From positions 6,039,294 through 6,103,293 of the forward strand of contig JALMQS010000153.1 in NCBI GenBank assembly GCA_024734495.1: a stretch of 64,000 nucleotides of DNA, in the 5' to 3' direction. The notes beneath the pieces are model-generated. The model was not told the origin of the DNA and did no database searches. It saw nothing but the letters and a program-made list of their open reading frames with translations. The stretch is from Forficula auricularia. Taxonomy: Eukaryota > Arthropoda > Insecta > Dermaptera > Forficulidae. This document shows, piece after piece, positions 9,893-20,859 of the stretch (positions are counted from its first letter, which is position 1; each line of letters begins with the position of its first letter). The position numbers were made by a program, and so were the translations under genes.

Positions 9893-10803
9893 TTTAAAAG
9901 GGTCAACGAAGGAAACTTTCTTCCTCTCCCTAGTAAATACTTACTGAATACTGAATTTTATAAGAAAATATAGAACATAAAATTTGTTTCTATCTTAATA
10001 TATATACTTAATATATATAAAAAGACAAGATGATGTTTCATCAATCAACACACAGCCTAAACCGCTTGACCTAGAAAGATTAAATTTAAAAGGGTCAACG
10101 AAGGAAACTTCCTTCCTCTCCCTAGTAAATACTTACTGAATACTGAATTTTATAAGAAAATATAGAACATAAAATTTGTTTCTATCTTAATATATATAAA
10201 AAGACAAGATGATGTTTCATCAATCAACACACAGCCTAAACCGCTTGACCTAGAAAGATTAAATTTAAAAGGGTCAACGAAGGAAACTTCCTTCCTCTCC
10301 CTAGTAAATACTTACTGAATACTGAATTTTATAAGAAAATATAGAACAAAATTTGTTTCTATCTTAATATATATAAAAAGACAAGATGATGTTTCATCAA
10401 TCAACACACAGCCTAAACCGCTTGACCTAGAAAGATTAAATTTAAAAGGGTCAACGAAGGAAACTTCCTTCCTCTCCCTAGTAAATAATTACTGAATACT
10501 GAATTTTATAAGAAAATATAGAACAAAATTTGTTTCTATCTTAATATATATAAAAAGACAAGATGATGTTTCATCAATCAACACACAGCCTAAACCGCTT
10601 GACCTAGAAAGATTAAATTTAAAAGGGTCAACGAAGGAAACTTCCTTCCTCTTCCTAGTAAATACTTACTGAATACTGAATTTTATAAGAAAATATAGAA
10701 CATAAAATTTGTTTCTATCTTAATATATATATAAAGAGAAGGTGATGTTTCATCAATCAACACACAGCCTAAACCGCTTGACCTAGAAAGATTAATTATT
10801 TAA
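9893..10803 (+). repeat. Satellite array, about 177-192 bp unit, 5 copies
   Basis: GGTCAACGAAGGAAAC recurs at 9901, 10093, 10272, 10449 and 10626, so the spacing is 192, 179, 177 and 177 bp. Each unit joins three pieces: a foldback-element piece (TTTAAAAGGGTCAACGAAGG), about 80 bp of flank, and the first 75 bp or so of a Helitron (TCTTAATATATA to GACCTAGAAAGATTA). The last unit runs directly into the full Helitron at 10718. Copies are nearly identical, which suggests recent origin. Confidence 0.85.
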
Positions 10804-11363
10804 AGTGCAAATTCTTTCAACGATTTATGGGTGTGCTAAGAAGGGATTTTTTTGAAATTCGAACACTAAAGAGTCCCAAAAAGTTTGTCACGATCTTAAA
10901 CCAGAAAAGATATCGATATGGGTTTAATTGAGAAAGGTAAACCATTGAAATACAAAAAACATATTTGAGTATTTTGCTCTATTTGTCCCCGAAAGGGAGA
11001 TATAGTCATTTTGGGGTAAATTTTTGAAATTTTTAAAGTGCTCTATCTCATCGAGTTTTTAAGTTTTAGCATTCAAATTTGGTACATAGGTTTATTAATG
11101 CTAAATCTCGGAAAGTTTTTTTTTTATTTTTTTGAAATTTGACCCCTGAACTGAAAAATGGGGGATTTTTGATTTTGTGGTCTAAAACACAAAAGTTTTC
11201 CTTTCTTTTTTGTCCCTGTAGCAAACCCAACCAAATTTTGTATACATAATCTGTGGGCCACAAGGAGGCTAGAAATGCAAAAACTAACCATCCAAAATGG
11301 GGGGGGGCAAAGGGTGCGGGTGGGGGTCCAGAGGCCGTAGCCGAAGGCGGGCTTTTCCGCTAG
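10718..11363 (+). mobile_element. Helitron, non-autonomous (copy 2)
   Basis: The 5' end is TCTTAATATATATATAAAG after an A. The 3' end is CGCTAG before a T, preceded by GCCGAAGGCGGGC. It shares the ACCAAATTTTGTA..ATAATCTGTGG block and a G-rich tract with other Helitrons here. No Rep/helicase is encoded. Confidence 0.75.
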
Positions 11364-12559
11364 TCTACAATAAGTAGTATTAAACATTAATGGAGACAAT
11401 TGATTATCCCACTAAACTCTCACAATAAAATCTTTTTTCCTTATGAATTAAATTTATTTAATTATTTTTTTATGAGTCATCAAAATCTCTTAATAAATCC
11501 AAGCTAACACATTCATTGATGATATAATCTTTCATTCATTTCTTTTGTAAATGAAATGCATATTTTCCGGCTTCTTTATTTACAGATATTTACACTTATA
11601 AATTAGTCAGCAAAATACTTATTATTACAAAAAATTCATACATATATGAATATACATTAAATTTTAAAAAGATAATTTATTCTTGAATACAAATTTGAAA
11701 ATAAATATAAATTAAGGTCAAACTGGTCAGCTTTTGCCTATACTGGCAATGCCATACAATCTTAAGAAGTATAGCCGTTGTGTTTCTAGCAAATATAGTG
11801 TCATAATTTATTCTAGTTTACTAATTTTAAAATAAATTAAAAGTAATGGCAAACTTGTCAGATTTTGCCTATACTGGCAATGTCATATAATCTTGAAAAG
11901 TATAGCCGTTGTGTTTCTAGCAACTATAGTGTTATAATTTATTTTAATTTATTTAAAACCCTATTTTTTAAATTTCGAATACTTATTGAATTATTCGACT
12001 TTGAATGCAGAAACATTAACTTTATTTCATTTCAGATAATGAGTGATGCTCATTGGTAATTAGGGTGTGAAATTTGTCAGTTTTAATCTAGGTTTAACGT
12101 AGGTAATCGAAATATTTATTATTCAATTAATTAATCAAAGCTAATTATAGTAAAAAAGATCTAGAGTAGAACAACATGACTCAATCAATTTTTACTTTTA
12201 CCTATAGTTAATATGAAAATAAAATCTAGCAGATAAAATTGATGTTTTTCTTTGGTTAGTACAATATATCTCAAAAACGGCTGTAACTATTTTGAAAAAA
12301 ACCCAGCGAAATCACTTGATTAAGGCCTACAATATTAGTGAATAACATAAAAGTAATATTATTAAAGATATTCATTTTTTTCCCAAAATGTCTTAGTGAC
12401 ACTCCACTGAAAATCAATAAAAAAATTATTACGAAATTTAATATTTAGGAATAAAAAAATTAAACCTACAAAACAAACTTCATTTGAGCCTATATGACAT
12501 TTTGATATTTTTCTGATTTTCAACATTTTTGAAATTCAACTTCTAAATCTAAATCTTTT
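11364..12559. other. AT-rich stretch with one imperfect duplication
   Basis: 'ttttgcctatactggcaatg' occurs near 11732 and again near 11863 with shared flanks (a roughly 130-bp duplication). No coding, RNA or mobile-element termini were recognised. Confidence 0.5.
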
Positions 12560-12715
12560 AGGGGGGTAAACCGCGATTGGAATTAGGTGTACACCGTCTT
12601 TGGAATTATTTGGAATTATTTTGGAATTCATTAGATAATCTATTGTCTTCTACTTGGAAATGAAAGTGGAAGTGGAAGTAGGTGTACACGATTTTAGGTC
12701 GCGGTTCACTCTTCG
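12560..12715. mobile_element. hAT MITE, decayed copy
   Basis: The interior (CCGCGATTGGAATTAGGTG, GGTGTACACGATTTTAGGTC, GCGGTTCA) matches the copies at 19280, 44561 and 57857. The termini are mutated and no 8-bp duplication is visible, so this is the oldest copy of the four. Confidence 0.7.
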
Positions 12716-13064
12716 GGGGATCTACAATCAGTTCTTCGATATGGAATATAAAAAATTTCTCACCAAAACAAACTTTCTATAAAACTTTTCATTTTTGAGC
12801 TGTGGTCTCTTATTCGCAGAGATAGAAAAAAATCATTCTAGAAGATAATTTTTCTCAACTTTTCAGACATTCCAGATTTGGTGCTTTCATGGTTGATTTG
12901 TTTATCAGAAACTTTTCAGCTTAAACCACCTAGAATGAGAAAATTTCATTCGAATACACGACTTTTCGACACTTATTTTTGGAGTCATTTCAGATATTTC
13001 TTAACACGATAAGCAAACAAAAAAAATTAATTATTAAAGTCCATAGCATCCACATTATTTAATT

Positions 13065-13268
13065 AATTAAGTACGTTTGCAGGTATTTGGAGAGGAAGGT
13101 GTAAATCAAAAAATTGTCATTGATTTTTGCGACGTTTCGCCAACTTTATTCTGGCTTCATCAGGCTTCTAAAAAATATACAAAAAACATAGTTACAGAGA
13201 AATCAACAAGTCCCATCATTTTGATTTACACCTTCCTGTCCAAATACCAGCAAACGTACTTAATTAAA
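13065..13268. mobile_element. Foldback element with hammerhead-like motif
   Basis: Outer inverted repeats TTAATTAAGTACGTTTGC and GCAAACGTACTTAATTAA continue inward for about 45 bp (GGTGTAAATCAAAA on the left, its inverse on the right). A single ribozyme-like core lies on the minus strand at 13131-13163. Confidence 0.65.
13131..13163 (-). ncRNA. Hammerhead-ribozyme-like motif
   Basis: Minus strand: CTGATGA, one extra A, a helix II of GCCA/TGGC around an 8-9-nt loop, then GAAAC and GTC. Two G-C pairs of helix I adjoin the core. The ACGU of GAAACGUC could only form helix III between two molecules, as in short-helix-III hammerheads of Penelope-like elements. The extra nucleotide before helix II departs from the canonical fold, so activity is uncertain. 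Confidence 0.5.
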
Positions 13269-14074
13269 AAATTCAATGTTTTCAAGTGAGTTCGCTACCT
13301 CGGCTACCGGTTAGTCCGTGCCTGCAAGGCGTACTGAGTAATAAATCCATAATAATAAAGTAGTCAGTTGCTAAGCCTTATCTGCAGAGCACCTTGTCAA
13401 TTGGTCCAGAGCGACTAATCCAACGGTTAGCGTTCATTAAAGTAACGGAGAATATGCAAATGCTAACCAATGAGGCGGCGCTAAATCTTTCTGGAATATC
13501 AGTGTCATGAGATCTGGGATAATGGATATGCTATGTTGATTTTTTTTACATTACCATAATCTAATCAAATCGTATTCATCATTTTGAAATAACATCTTTA
13601 CAAAAGATTCAAAAACTAACAGAAAATAAAACAAGCCCTTGAGCGCCCGTACTGAATGAAGGTCAAGGCTAAGCATTCGCCCTTTCCTAGATCTATTATT
13701 TATTAAGTTTATTATGAATTTTATTCGTCTCGTTCAATATTCATAGATTTGGCTAATTTTTCTGCGACACAATAATAGAAACTTTTGTATAGTTTTTTTG
13801 AAAATATTACATTTTAAAGTCCCGTTGTCGACAGGTATGCATTTTTTTTCTTTGATGACTCAGTGGAAAATTCTGCGGGCGCTAATGCAACAAAAGCTTA
13901 AACTTTATAGCTCTAACCATTCACTGATGAAAAATTACTAAATCATTGAGGAAAGCGTAGATATCGAGTTTTGAAGAAAAAAAATTCCGTTTTGCTTTCA
14001 ATGTATATGTATATAAATGGGGTATTAACCTGGAGGGAGTGGTGCTAAAAACAATAATTAATTAAAAACGTAAA

Positions 14075-14945
14075 TAAAATGAAAACCACTCATCCTAGAA
14101 ACTTGATTCCTGTCTCATTCTCTAGAAAATTTTATTGACTTGAACGTTTACTTGGACTACTTTTTTAATAAAAGTCTTAGATTTATAGATATCCAGCATT
14201 TTCCATGACACTTCTGAGGATTCGGATCATATCCTGTCATGGAAAATGCTGGTTATCTATAAATCTAAGAGTTTTATCAAAAAAGTGGTCCAAGTAAACG
14301 ATCAAGTCAATAAAATTTCCTAGAGAATGAGACAGGAATCCAGCTTCTAGGATGAGTGGTTTTCATTTTATGAAGGAAAAATTGTGATTTTTTGCAAATA
14401 ATTACAGTTTTTGAAAACTTCAACCTCATTGCGACACGGATTATCATTTATCCAATTAAGATGAAACTTTGTTTGAATTGTAGCAAATTTAATCTAGTTT
14501 AAAACTGTATAGCGTGGTCTTTGTCGATAAAGTGCTCGCGAAAATATCGAAAAAAGTGCGAGTTTTTGGGTGATCTGGGGGGGCTGCCGAGATCGAAAAC
14601 TTGGATTTTGCGCTTGAGCCCAAACATTTGGTCGGGGAAAAACCCTAAATAATGAAATTTGTAGGAAATTTTATGAACTTTCATTTTGAAAGGGAAGGTT
14701 ATTTACGAAAAGTTGATAGTTTTCGAGTTATAAGCAAAAAATCGCCAAAAAATGGAAATTTTCACATTTTTTTGTTGCATTTTCTACAATGTTTCGTCAC
14801 GAAATTTTGGTGGGAGACTTTAGATTTGGATTCAGCGCCCCAAAAAACATATATATGGAAAAAAATCAGAACTACCCCAAAACTTTCCCCATAGGGGCCC
14901 ATTTGAGAACAATTTGACTGGACTATATAAGATAATAATAGAAAA
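14075..14945 (+). repeat. Long inverted repeat, left copy
   Basis: It opens with a palindrome of about 290 bp (14085-14375; TTTCCATGACA near the centre) and continues to TTTGACTGGACTATATAA. From about 14380 on it matches the inverted sequence at 16735-17300. The open frames inside are shadows on both strands and look non-coding. Confidence 0.7.
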
Positions 14946-15291
14946 TAAACACACACAAAAATAACATAAAAATCTCACAAATACAATAGATAATATAAAC
15001 TATATTTGAATTTATGATTATTGCTCCGGTAGCAAATAAATTTTCAAATATTTATTAGTATTCAGACAAGTTTAGTAAAATTATAAAATAACAAATGGAA
15101 AAAAATTTGAATCCTTTCCGCGGGGTTGTCTATTGTAGTTCCGCCACTGCTCTAATGGTTTAAGTTACCCAAGTAATTAAAAAAGACTCATTTGCAAAAA
15201 ATATACTATTTCGTGATTTTTAAAAATCCTTCTAATAATTTGTGACCAACTTAATTAATTTTAAAATGGATTATTTTGCCTTAGTTGGCTA

Positions 15292-15600
15292 GTGTATTTG
15301 TCTTCTGTTAGGTTGGCAACCATTTCGTTTCCCTCTCCCGCCGCGCCTCTTGATTCAATGAATCACCCTCGTTCAGTTCAGTCAGTCTGCTGCGAGACAT
15401 TCCATTCGAAATCAACTCTATGGTCAAAACCAGAACACGCGAAAACGATTTATCAAGCTTGTTTATTTATTATTGTTTGTATTTATAATTTAGTGATTTT
15501 ATTTGTCTACGTGAGTGAATTAATTTTTTATATATTTTATGTTAATTTAATTAAAAGTTGCCTTTTGGCTCGTTTTTTCTTAATGAATTAATTGATAAAT
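15292..15600 (+). promoter_or_regulatory. Possible transcription start region / first exon
   Basis: A GC-richer island in AT-rich DNA has CCCGCCGCGCC at about 15340. A cluster of initiator-like TCAGT motifs follows (GTTCAGTTCAGTCAGTCTGC, about 15371-15390), then a possible splice donor TAC/GTGAGT near 15508. No convincing protein is encoded. It could be a non-coding first exon of an alternative transcript; this is inference. Confidence 0.3.
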
Positions 15601-15611
15601 AAATAAAATCC

Positions 15612-15660
15612 CGCGCGGCGGATATCCTTGCCAAGGAAGGAATGAGGACTTGCTCAATAA
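15612..15660 (+). pseudogene. Reverse-transcriptase RNase H remnant
   Basis: The + strand reads ADILAKEGMRTCS. This resembles the 'ADxLAKEG' segment near the end of the RNase H domain of LINE polyproteins. It is only about 16 codons long with no intact flanks, so it is a short relic at most. Confidence 0.35.
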
Positions 15661-15839
15661 ATATTTATTTGGTGATCACATGAACAAAAATGACAAGAAT
15701 AATAAACAACAGATCTATGATAATGAATAAACATTTATCACGGATTAAAGTTATATATCTATTTTATAAATAGATAAAATATTTTATCAGTGTTTTTTTT
15801 TTTATCTAAATCCGAAAAGCAGTGGAATTTGCAAAGTGA

Positions 15840-16516
15840 CCCAACTTCTTTCCAACCATTGTGTGTTGGTGTGTTTTCGAGTGTTGTTGTTGTGTTTTCC
15901 TGGTCCTCGCTGGCTCCTTACCGAGACGTTCCTCGCCGACCGAGGCGGCGTCCCACCAGCCCCTGCCCCATGCCCTCCGGAGCCCCCTCAACCTCAGCTT
16001 CTTCTTCATGGACTGGGACGGCCTCGACCTCGTCGTCGCCCTCAGGCTGGCCTCCTCCTCCACCTGCCGCCCAATCCTCTCCTCGGACACCTTACCCAGA
16101 GAATTCTTCTCCTCGGACACCTTACCCAGAGAATTCTTCTCCTCGGACACCTTACCCAGAGAACACTTCTCCCCGGACACCTTACCCAGAGAATTCTTCT
16201 CCTCGGACACCTTACCCAGAGAATTCTTCTCCCCGGACACCTTACCCAGAGAACACTTCTCCTCGGATACCGTACCCAGATAACTCTTCTCCTCGGATAC
16301 CGTACACGTCCATCGATGGTGACCCGTGGGCTTCCGAACCGTTTTCCCAGCCTCAACTACCTTCGACGTCAACTCCAGCTGAGAAACCGTGTTGCCCTTG
16401 CAAGTTGCACGAGGCTCAGGGCGAGTGGTCACGTTTCATATATTATCTTGGCCGAAAGAATCAAGATGGATCGTCGCCCATTCGAGTTGCCCGATCCCTT
16501 CTTCTCGATGAACCAG
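15840..16516 (+). other. GC-rich exon-like block, coding uncertain
   Basis: A sharp GC-rich island holds a 30-bp minisatellite. All three + frames and at least two minus frames are open for more than 100 codons, so openness alone proves nothing. One frame gives (SPRTPYPENS)n. The best start context is ATCAAGATGG at about 16466, which would begin MDRRPFELPDPFFSMNQ and reach CAG/GTCTGT, a weak donor, at about 16516. I do not recognise that peptide. It could be a 5' UTR plus first coding exon of a downstream gene, or of a short Milton isoform with later exons outside the window. Confidence 0.35.
16081..16309 (+). repeat. 30-bp minisatellite, 7 units plus a partial
   Basis: Units start CCTCGGACACCTTACCCAGA and recur exactly every 30 bases from 16081 to 16261; an eighth unit at 16291 is partial. 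Because 30 is a multiple of three, every frame stays open across it. The last units carry GGATACCG in place of GGACACCT, so divergence rises toward the 3' edge. Confidence 0.95.
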
Positions 16517-16734
16517 GTCTGTTCAATTCATTCATCATTTAATCCCTTAACAACACATACACAATCAGGTCTAATCTGTAAAATAAACATCTGCCATGAT
16601 TAAACAAACTTGCCTTTTCGTTTCTATTACACAACAAATATACGCTCTTATTAAAAATACAGAAAATTACTTTCAGTCACCAACTCAATTTTACAATCCA
16701 GTTTTCATTCAAATTTCTTTAAGCTGACAATATA

Positions 16735-17640
16735 ATAGTCCAGTCAAATTGTGCTCAAATCGGCCTCTATGGGGAAAGTTTTCGAGTAGTTCTGATTTTT
16801 TGCATATATATGTTATTTGGGGCGCTGAATTCAAATCTGAGGTCTTCCAACAAAATTTCGTAACGCAACATTGTAGAAAATGCAAAAAAAGGTGAAAATT
16901 TCCATTGTTTTTCGCTTATAACTCGAAAACTATCAACTTTTCGTAAATAACCTTCCTATTCAAAATGAAAGTTCATAAAATTTCCTACAAATTTTATTAT
17001 TTGGGTTTTTTGCTCCGAACAACCGTTCGGCCTCAAGCTCAAAATCCAAGTTTTCGACCCCAGGAGCCCCAAAAACTTGCACTTTTTTCGTTTTTTTCCC
17101 ATTTTGACTATGAAGGTGCACCTTTTCGACAAAGGCCATTCTATACATTTTTAAACTAGATTAAATTTGCTACAATTAAAACCAAGTTTCATCTTAATTG
17201 AATAATGGTAATCCGTGCCGCAGTGAGGTTGAAGTTTTGAAAAACTGCAATTTTTTCAAAAAATAGCAGTTTTTCCTTCATAAAATGAAAATTCTAGGAA
17301 CTTGATTACTATCTCATTCTCTAGGAAATTTTGTTGACTTGAAGGTTTTCTTCGACCACTTATTTGTTAAAACTCTTAAATTTATAGATATCTATCATTT
17401 TCCATGACAGGAAATGATCAATTTTTTTTAATCTCAGTTTTTCCTTCATAAAATGAAAACCACGAAACTTGATTCTTGTCTCATTCTCTAGAGAATTTTA
17501 TTGACTTGAGCGTTTACTTGGACCACTTTTTTGATAAAACTCTTAGATTTATAAATATCCAGCATTTTCCATGACACTTTTGAGGATTCAGATCATATCC
17601 TGTCATGGAAAATGCTGTATATCTATAAATTTTCTGGTTC
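16735..17640 (-). repeat. Long inverted repeat, right copy
   Basis: In reverse complement it follows the left copy: the inner end TATAGTCCAGTCAAATTG mirrors TTTGACTGGACTATATAA at about 14920. The GGGGCGCTGAAT and AAATTTTCATTTTG-type blocks follow in the same order. The outer part contains two partial palindromes ending in CATGGAAAATGCTG. With 14075-14945 it brackets 1.8 kb that includes the GC-rich block. Confidence 0.7.
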
Positions 17641-18837
17641 GAAACCTTCTGACATAAAACAAACATTATCTACTAGGCATGATCTAAGATTAAAATTGGC
17701 CTTCCTCGTATTCTAGATTATAAAATAATTTGGTAAATGACCTTGAGATATTAAAATTTTCATAAAATTTGAAAACAGTCGCTTTTTAGTATTATATTAA
17801 ATTAAAAATATTTGGATAAAGTGAACAAAATCACGCTGTTAAGAATTATAAAAAAGTATATATCGTAAAAATATTATTAAAAGAAACTAATAATTAAAAA
17901 AAAATGTCTAGAGTAAACATCAAGGTTTTCGTTTAAAACAACACTTAAACTCACTCAGGTACTCACCTAAAAAGTACAAATATTTGATATAATAAATATA
18001 CCTTAAAATTCTTTTTTACTCCTTGACAGCGTGATTTCGCTAAAAAATTTATAGCTGTTTTTGAAAAAAATTAAGCAAGACATTTTTCTCTCGCTCAATT
18101 GCAATTCTAAGTAAATTAAAAAATCGGCAACTTTTAACCACGATTCCAAAAACTAATTTTCAACTTTAAAATAAAATTAAAAATATCTTCTGCCGTTAGA
18201 GCAGTTTTGAAATATATAAAAATAAATTAAAGAATGTGTCTTTTGCTTGATAAAATAAATATGTATAGGTACACATATTTTGTCTAGGTCGTCAGTCTAT
18301 CAATAACTTTCACTGAACAGGTAAACTCCATTAAATATCCATGTATAATATTTATTTTAAACTAAAGACAAGAGCCACGTCTTTGAATCTATAATCTCAA
18401 ATAAATAAAATTAATATCCATATATATATATATTCAACAGTAAAAAAAAAAACGCCGCTCACTAATTTTCAAATTAAAACATTTTTTTTTTCAAATACTA
18501 CATAGTTATAATTGTAGGCAAAAGCGAAAACATTTTCAAAACGTGTTGGAAATTTTGGTGATTTGTCACTTCTTGTCTGCTAACTATTTGGACTTTGGAA
18601 CAATAAACATTTTTCAACGAGCTTTTGTCTCATTGGAAATTTTTCAAAAAACCCAATAGTCTCACTAGTTTCTTTATTTTTTCGGATGAGTGTCAAACCA
18701 ACTTATTCTCCAATATTTTCCCTATGACTTCTAGACCCTAGAATTATCCTTGCCCTCGACTTTCCAGAACTTTCATTCACTCTTTCAAGACCATTAGATA
18801 ACATGCGTTTTTCTACACAATAATCTTTCATTACTAA
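17641..18837. other. AT-rich stretch, nothing identified
   Basis: No protein-like frame and no terminal repeats were seen. Short (TA)n and poly(A)/poly(T) runs occur, for example at about 18420. Confidence 0.5.
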
Positions 18838-19044
18838 TGGCCAGTTGTATGTCGGTTGAGAAACCCTTTTTAAACGTTGACCAAGGGTAAAACCTTAAAA
18901 TTCACCTTGTGCCCAGTGGGATGGCCAATGAGATGAAAGTGCCTGTCATCTGATTGGCTATCCCACTAGGCACAAGGTGAATTTTAAGGTTTTACCCTTG
19001 GTCAACGCTTAAAAAGGGTTTTTCAACCGACATACAACTTGCCC
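18838..19044. mobile_element. Harbinger-like palindromic MITE, copy 1
   Basis: The arms are inverted copies (GGCCAGTTGTATGTCGGTTG at the left, its inverse at the right; ATTCACCTTGTGCC inside) around a short centre with CATCTGATTGGC. It is the same family as 19063, 26575 and 27243. The left terminus is mutated. Confidence 0.75.
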
Positions 19045-19062
19045 TTACAGGTGTTGCACTTA

Positions 19063-19268
19063 GGGCCGGTTGTATGTCGGTTGGTAAAGTCTTTGTAAAA
19101 GTTGACCAAAGGTAAAACATTAGAATTCACTTTGTGCCCGGCTGGATGGCCAATCAGATTACACGCACTTTCATCTGATTGGCCATCAGCCAGGCACAAG
19201 GTGAATTCGAATGTTTTACCCTTGGTCAACTTTTACAAAGACTTTACCAACCGACATACAACTGGCCC
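19063..19268. mobile_element. Harbinger-like palindromic MITE, copy 2
   Basis: It starts GGGCCGGTTGTATGTCGG and ends CCGACATACAACTGGCCC, flanked by TTA on both sides (19060-19062, 19269-19271). A TTA duplication and GGGCC terminus fit PIF/Harbinger. The structure is almost fully self-complementary. Confidence 0.8.
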
Positions 19269-19279
19269 TTAGTGCACAC

Positions 19280-19449
19280 CGAGGGGTGATCCGCGATTGG
19301 AAGTAGGTGTACACACACCTCTTTGGGAGTATTTTGGAAATATTTGGAATTACTTGGAAATTTTTGGAAGTACTTGGAAATATTTGGAAATGTTTGGAAA
19401 TACAAGTGGAAATAGGTGTACAGCATATTAGGTCGCGGTTCACCCCTCG
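19280..19449. mobile_element. hAT MITE with 8-bp target duplication GTGCACAC
   Basis: It starts CGAGGGGTGATCCGCG and ends CGCGGTTCACCCCTCG. GTGCACAC stands directly on both sides (19272-19279 and 19450-19457). An 8-bp duplication is diagnostic of the hAT superfamily. The interior contains imperfect TTGGAAATA-type tandem repeats. It lies 11 bp after a Harbinger MITE. Confidence 0.9.
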
Positions 19450-20075
19450 GTGCACACCTATAGCATCGTTATAAAATAATAATAAAATGAATTTATAATA
19501 TTTACTAGTCAGTTTTAAATGATGGAGGCTATTTATGTGGCTCCCTGGGAGGCATAAGAGATCTGGCAACAAACAAATGCTGTCAAAACCGAAAACTTAA
19601 GGAAGGTCAGTTATCAGGTTCTCGAATTCAAAAATCACCAAAGGGCTTAGTTTTGCTTTTGAATATATACATATGTTTGTATATTTATTTAAATTAAGCA
19701 AAGGACACACTTAGATTTATTTTAAGACTATTTTAATTTTTTTTTTTTGTGGGGTAGCGTCGTTAAAATTTTAAAAATTATCCAGTAAGTAAATTTTCTC
19801 AGTGTTGCCAAATCTATTGTCAATCAAAGTAATTGCAAATTTCAACTTTATTGGTTTTCTATCTAGTCTCTTGAAGGTTTAATAAATTTAATTTTTTCCT
19901 CCTTACATATTTCAAGTTTCTGATGACAACTTTGAACCAAATTTTGACCCTTGCCAATACCTAATTAAATAAAAAGCCCAATACCGCCACCTACATACAG
20001 CCAAAAAATGAAACAAGTAAAATCAGTAATCATAATTTTCCCAGACTACATGTAAATCGCACTTACCATTCATAC
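19450..20075. other. AT-rich stretch, nothing identified
   Basis: No coding or element signature was seen apart from the phrase ATTATCCAGTAAGTAAAT (about 19769), which also precedes the foldback remnant near 9750. Confidence 0.45.
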
Positions 20076-20778
20076 ATTAATTTTTTTTTATAATGATATT
20101 GATACAAGAAGAAGTTGCACCAAGAAGGTACAACCTCTGTAGTCCGTGGTGGACCCTTGTTACGTGAAGATAAGGTGAGATTTAGGGATTGGGTAGAGGT
20201 CGAAGGTATCTGTGGTCGCTGGTCTTGAAAGTTTGAAGGTTATAAGTAGCTGGAAAGACGGTCGGGGGAAGAGAGTTCCAGTCTCTAGATGTCATAGGGA
20301 TAAATGAATTGGCGAATGCGTTTGTTCGATTAGTATCTAGCTTAAGCGCGTAGGGGTGTTGAATTTTAGAAAATCGTGTATTTCGCGCAAATGAAGCCTT
20401 TGGTGGGATTATCGATTTTATTTCGTCAGAACAAAAGCCATGGTAATATCTATAAAAAAGGGAAAGGGCGGAGACAGATCTACGATGGGCTAGGGAGTCG
20501 AGAGTGTCAGTTAATGTAGGATCGCCTATCAGTCTGATAGCTCGCCTCTGAATTGCATCTAAGGTATTAAGAGAATACTTGGAGGCTCCTCTCCACAAAT
20601 GCGAGCAATATTCAAGACAGGGGCGAATTTGAGCCTTGTATAATATAAGGAGTTGAGTGGGGGTGAAAAATCGTTTGGTTCGGAAAAGAAAGCCAAGCTT
20701 ACATGCTGCAGCTTTTGCTACTGAGATAATATGGTCATTCCAAGAGAGGTCAGAACCTAAGGTGACACCTAACATTGA
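20076..20778 (-). pseudogene. LINE reverse transcriptase C-terminus (jockey/CR1-like)
   Basis: The minus strand keeps an open frame of 197 codons (20182-20775): LGVTLGSDLSWNDHI, then LYKAQIRPCLEYCSHLWRG, DAIQRRAIRLIGDP, LAHRRSVSALSLFYRYYHG and SRDWNSLP. This is the thumb/post-palm C-terminal region typical of jockey/CR1 clade LINEs; the YADD palm and the endonuclease are missing through 5' truncation. A 3' UTR of about 100 bp and an A-run (poly(T) at about 20080 on the + strand) follow. It is the least decayed copy of the family here. A non-mobile remnant. Confidence 0.85.
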
Positions 20779-20859
20779 TATTTTATTAGGTTGTATGGTA
20801 ATTAATGTTAAATAAATACAATTCTTTTATGAAAACCATCTCAAAATGGTTCCAAGATT

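Noticed and set aside
9893..10803. CRISPR-like regular spacing
   Set aside because: Units are about 177 bp and almost fully identical, with no unique spacers. This is a eukaryotic satellite.
15806..16432. Minus-strand ORF of 208 codons with decapeptide repeats
   Set aside because: It spans the 30-bp minisatellite, which keeps every frame open. No start context or splice site favours this strand.
14075..17640. Polinton/Maverick element with long terminal repeats
   Set aside because: The unit is far too short, and no polymerase, integrase or capsid genes are visible.
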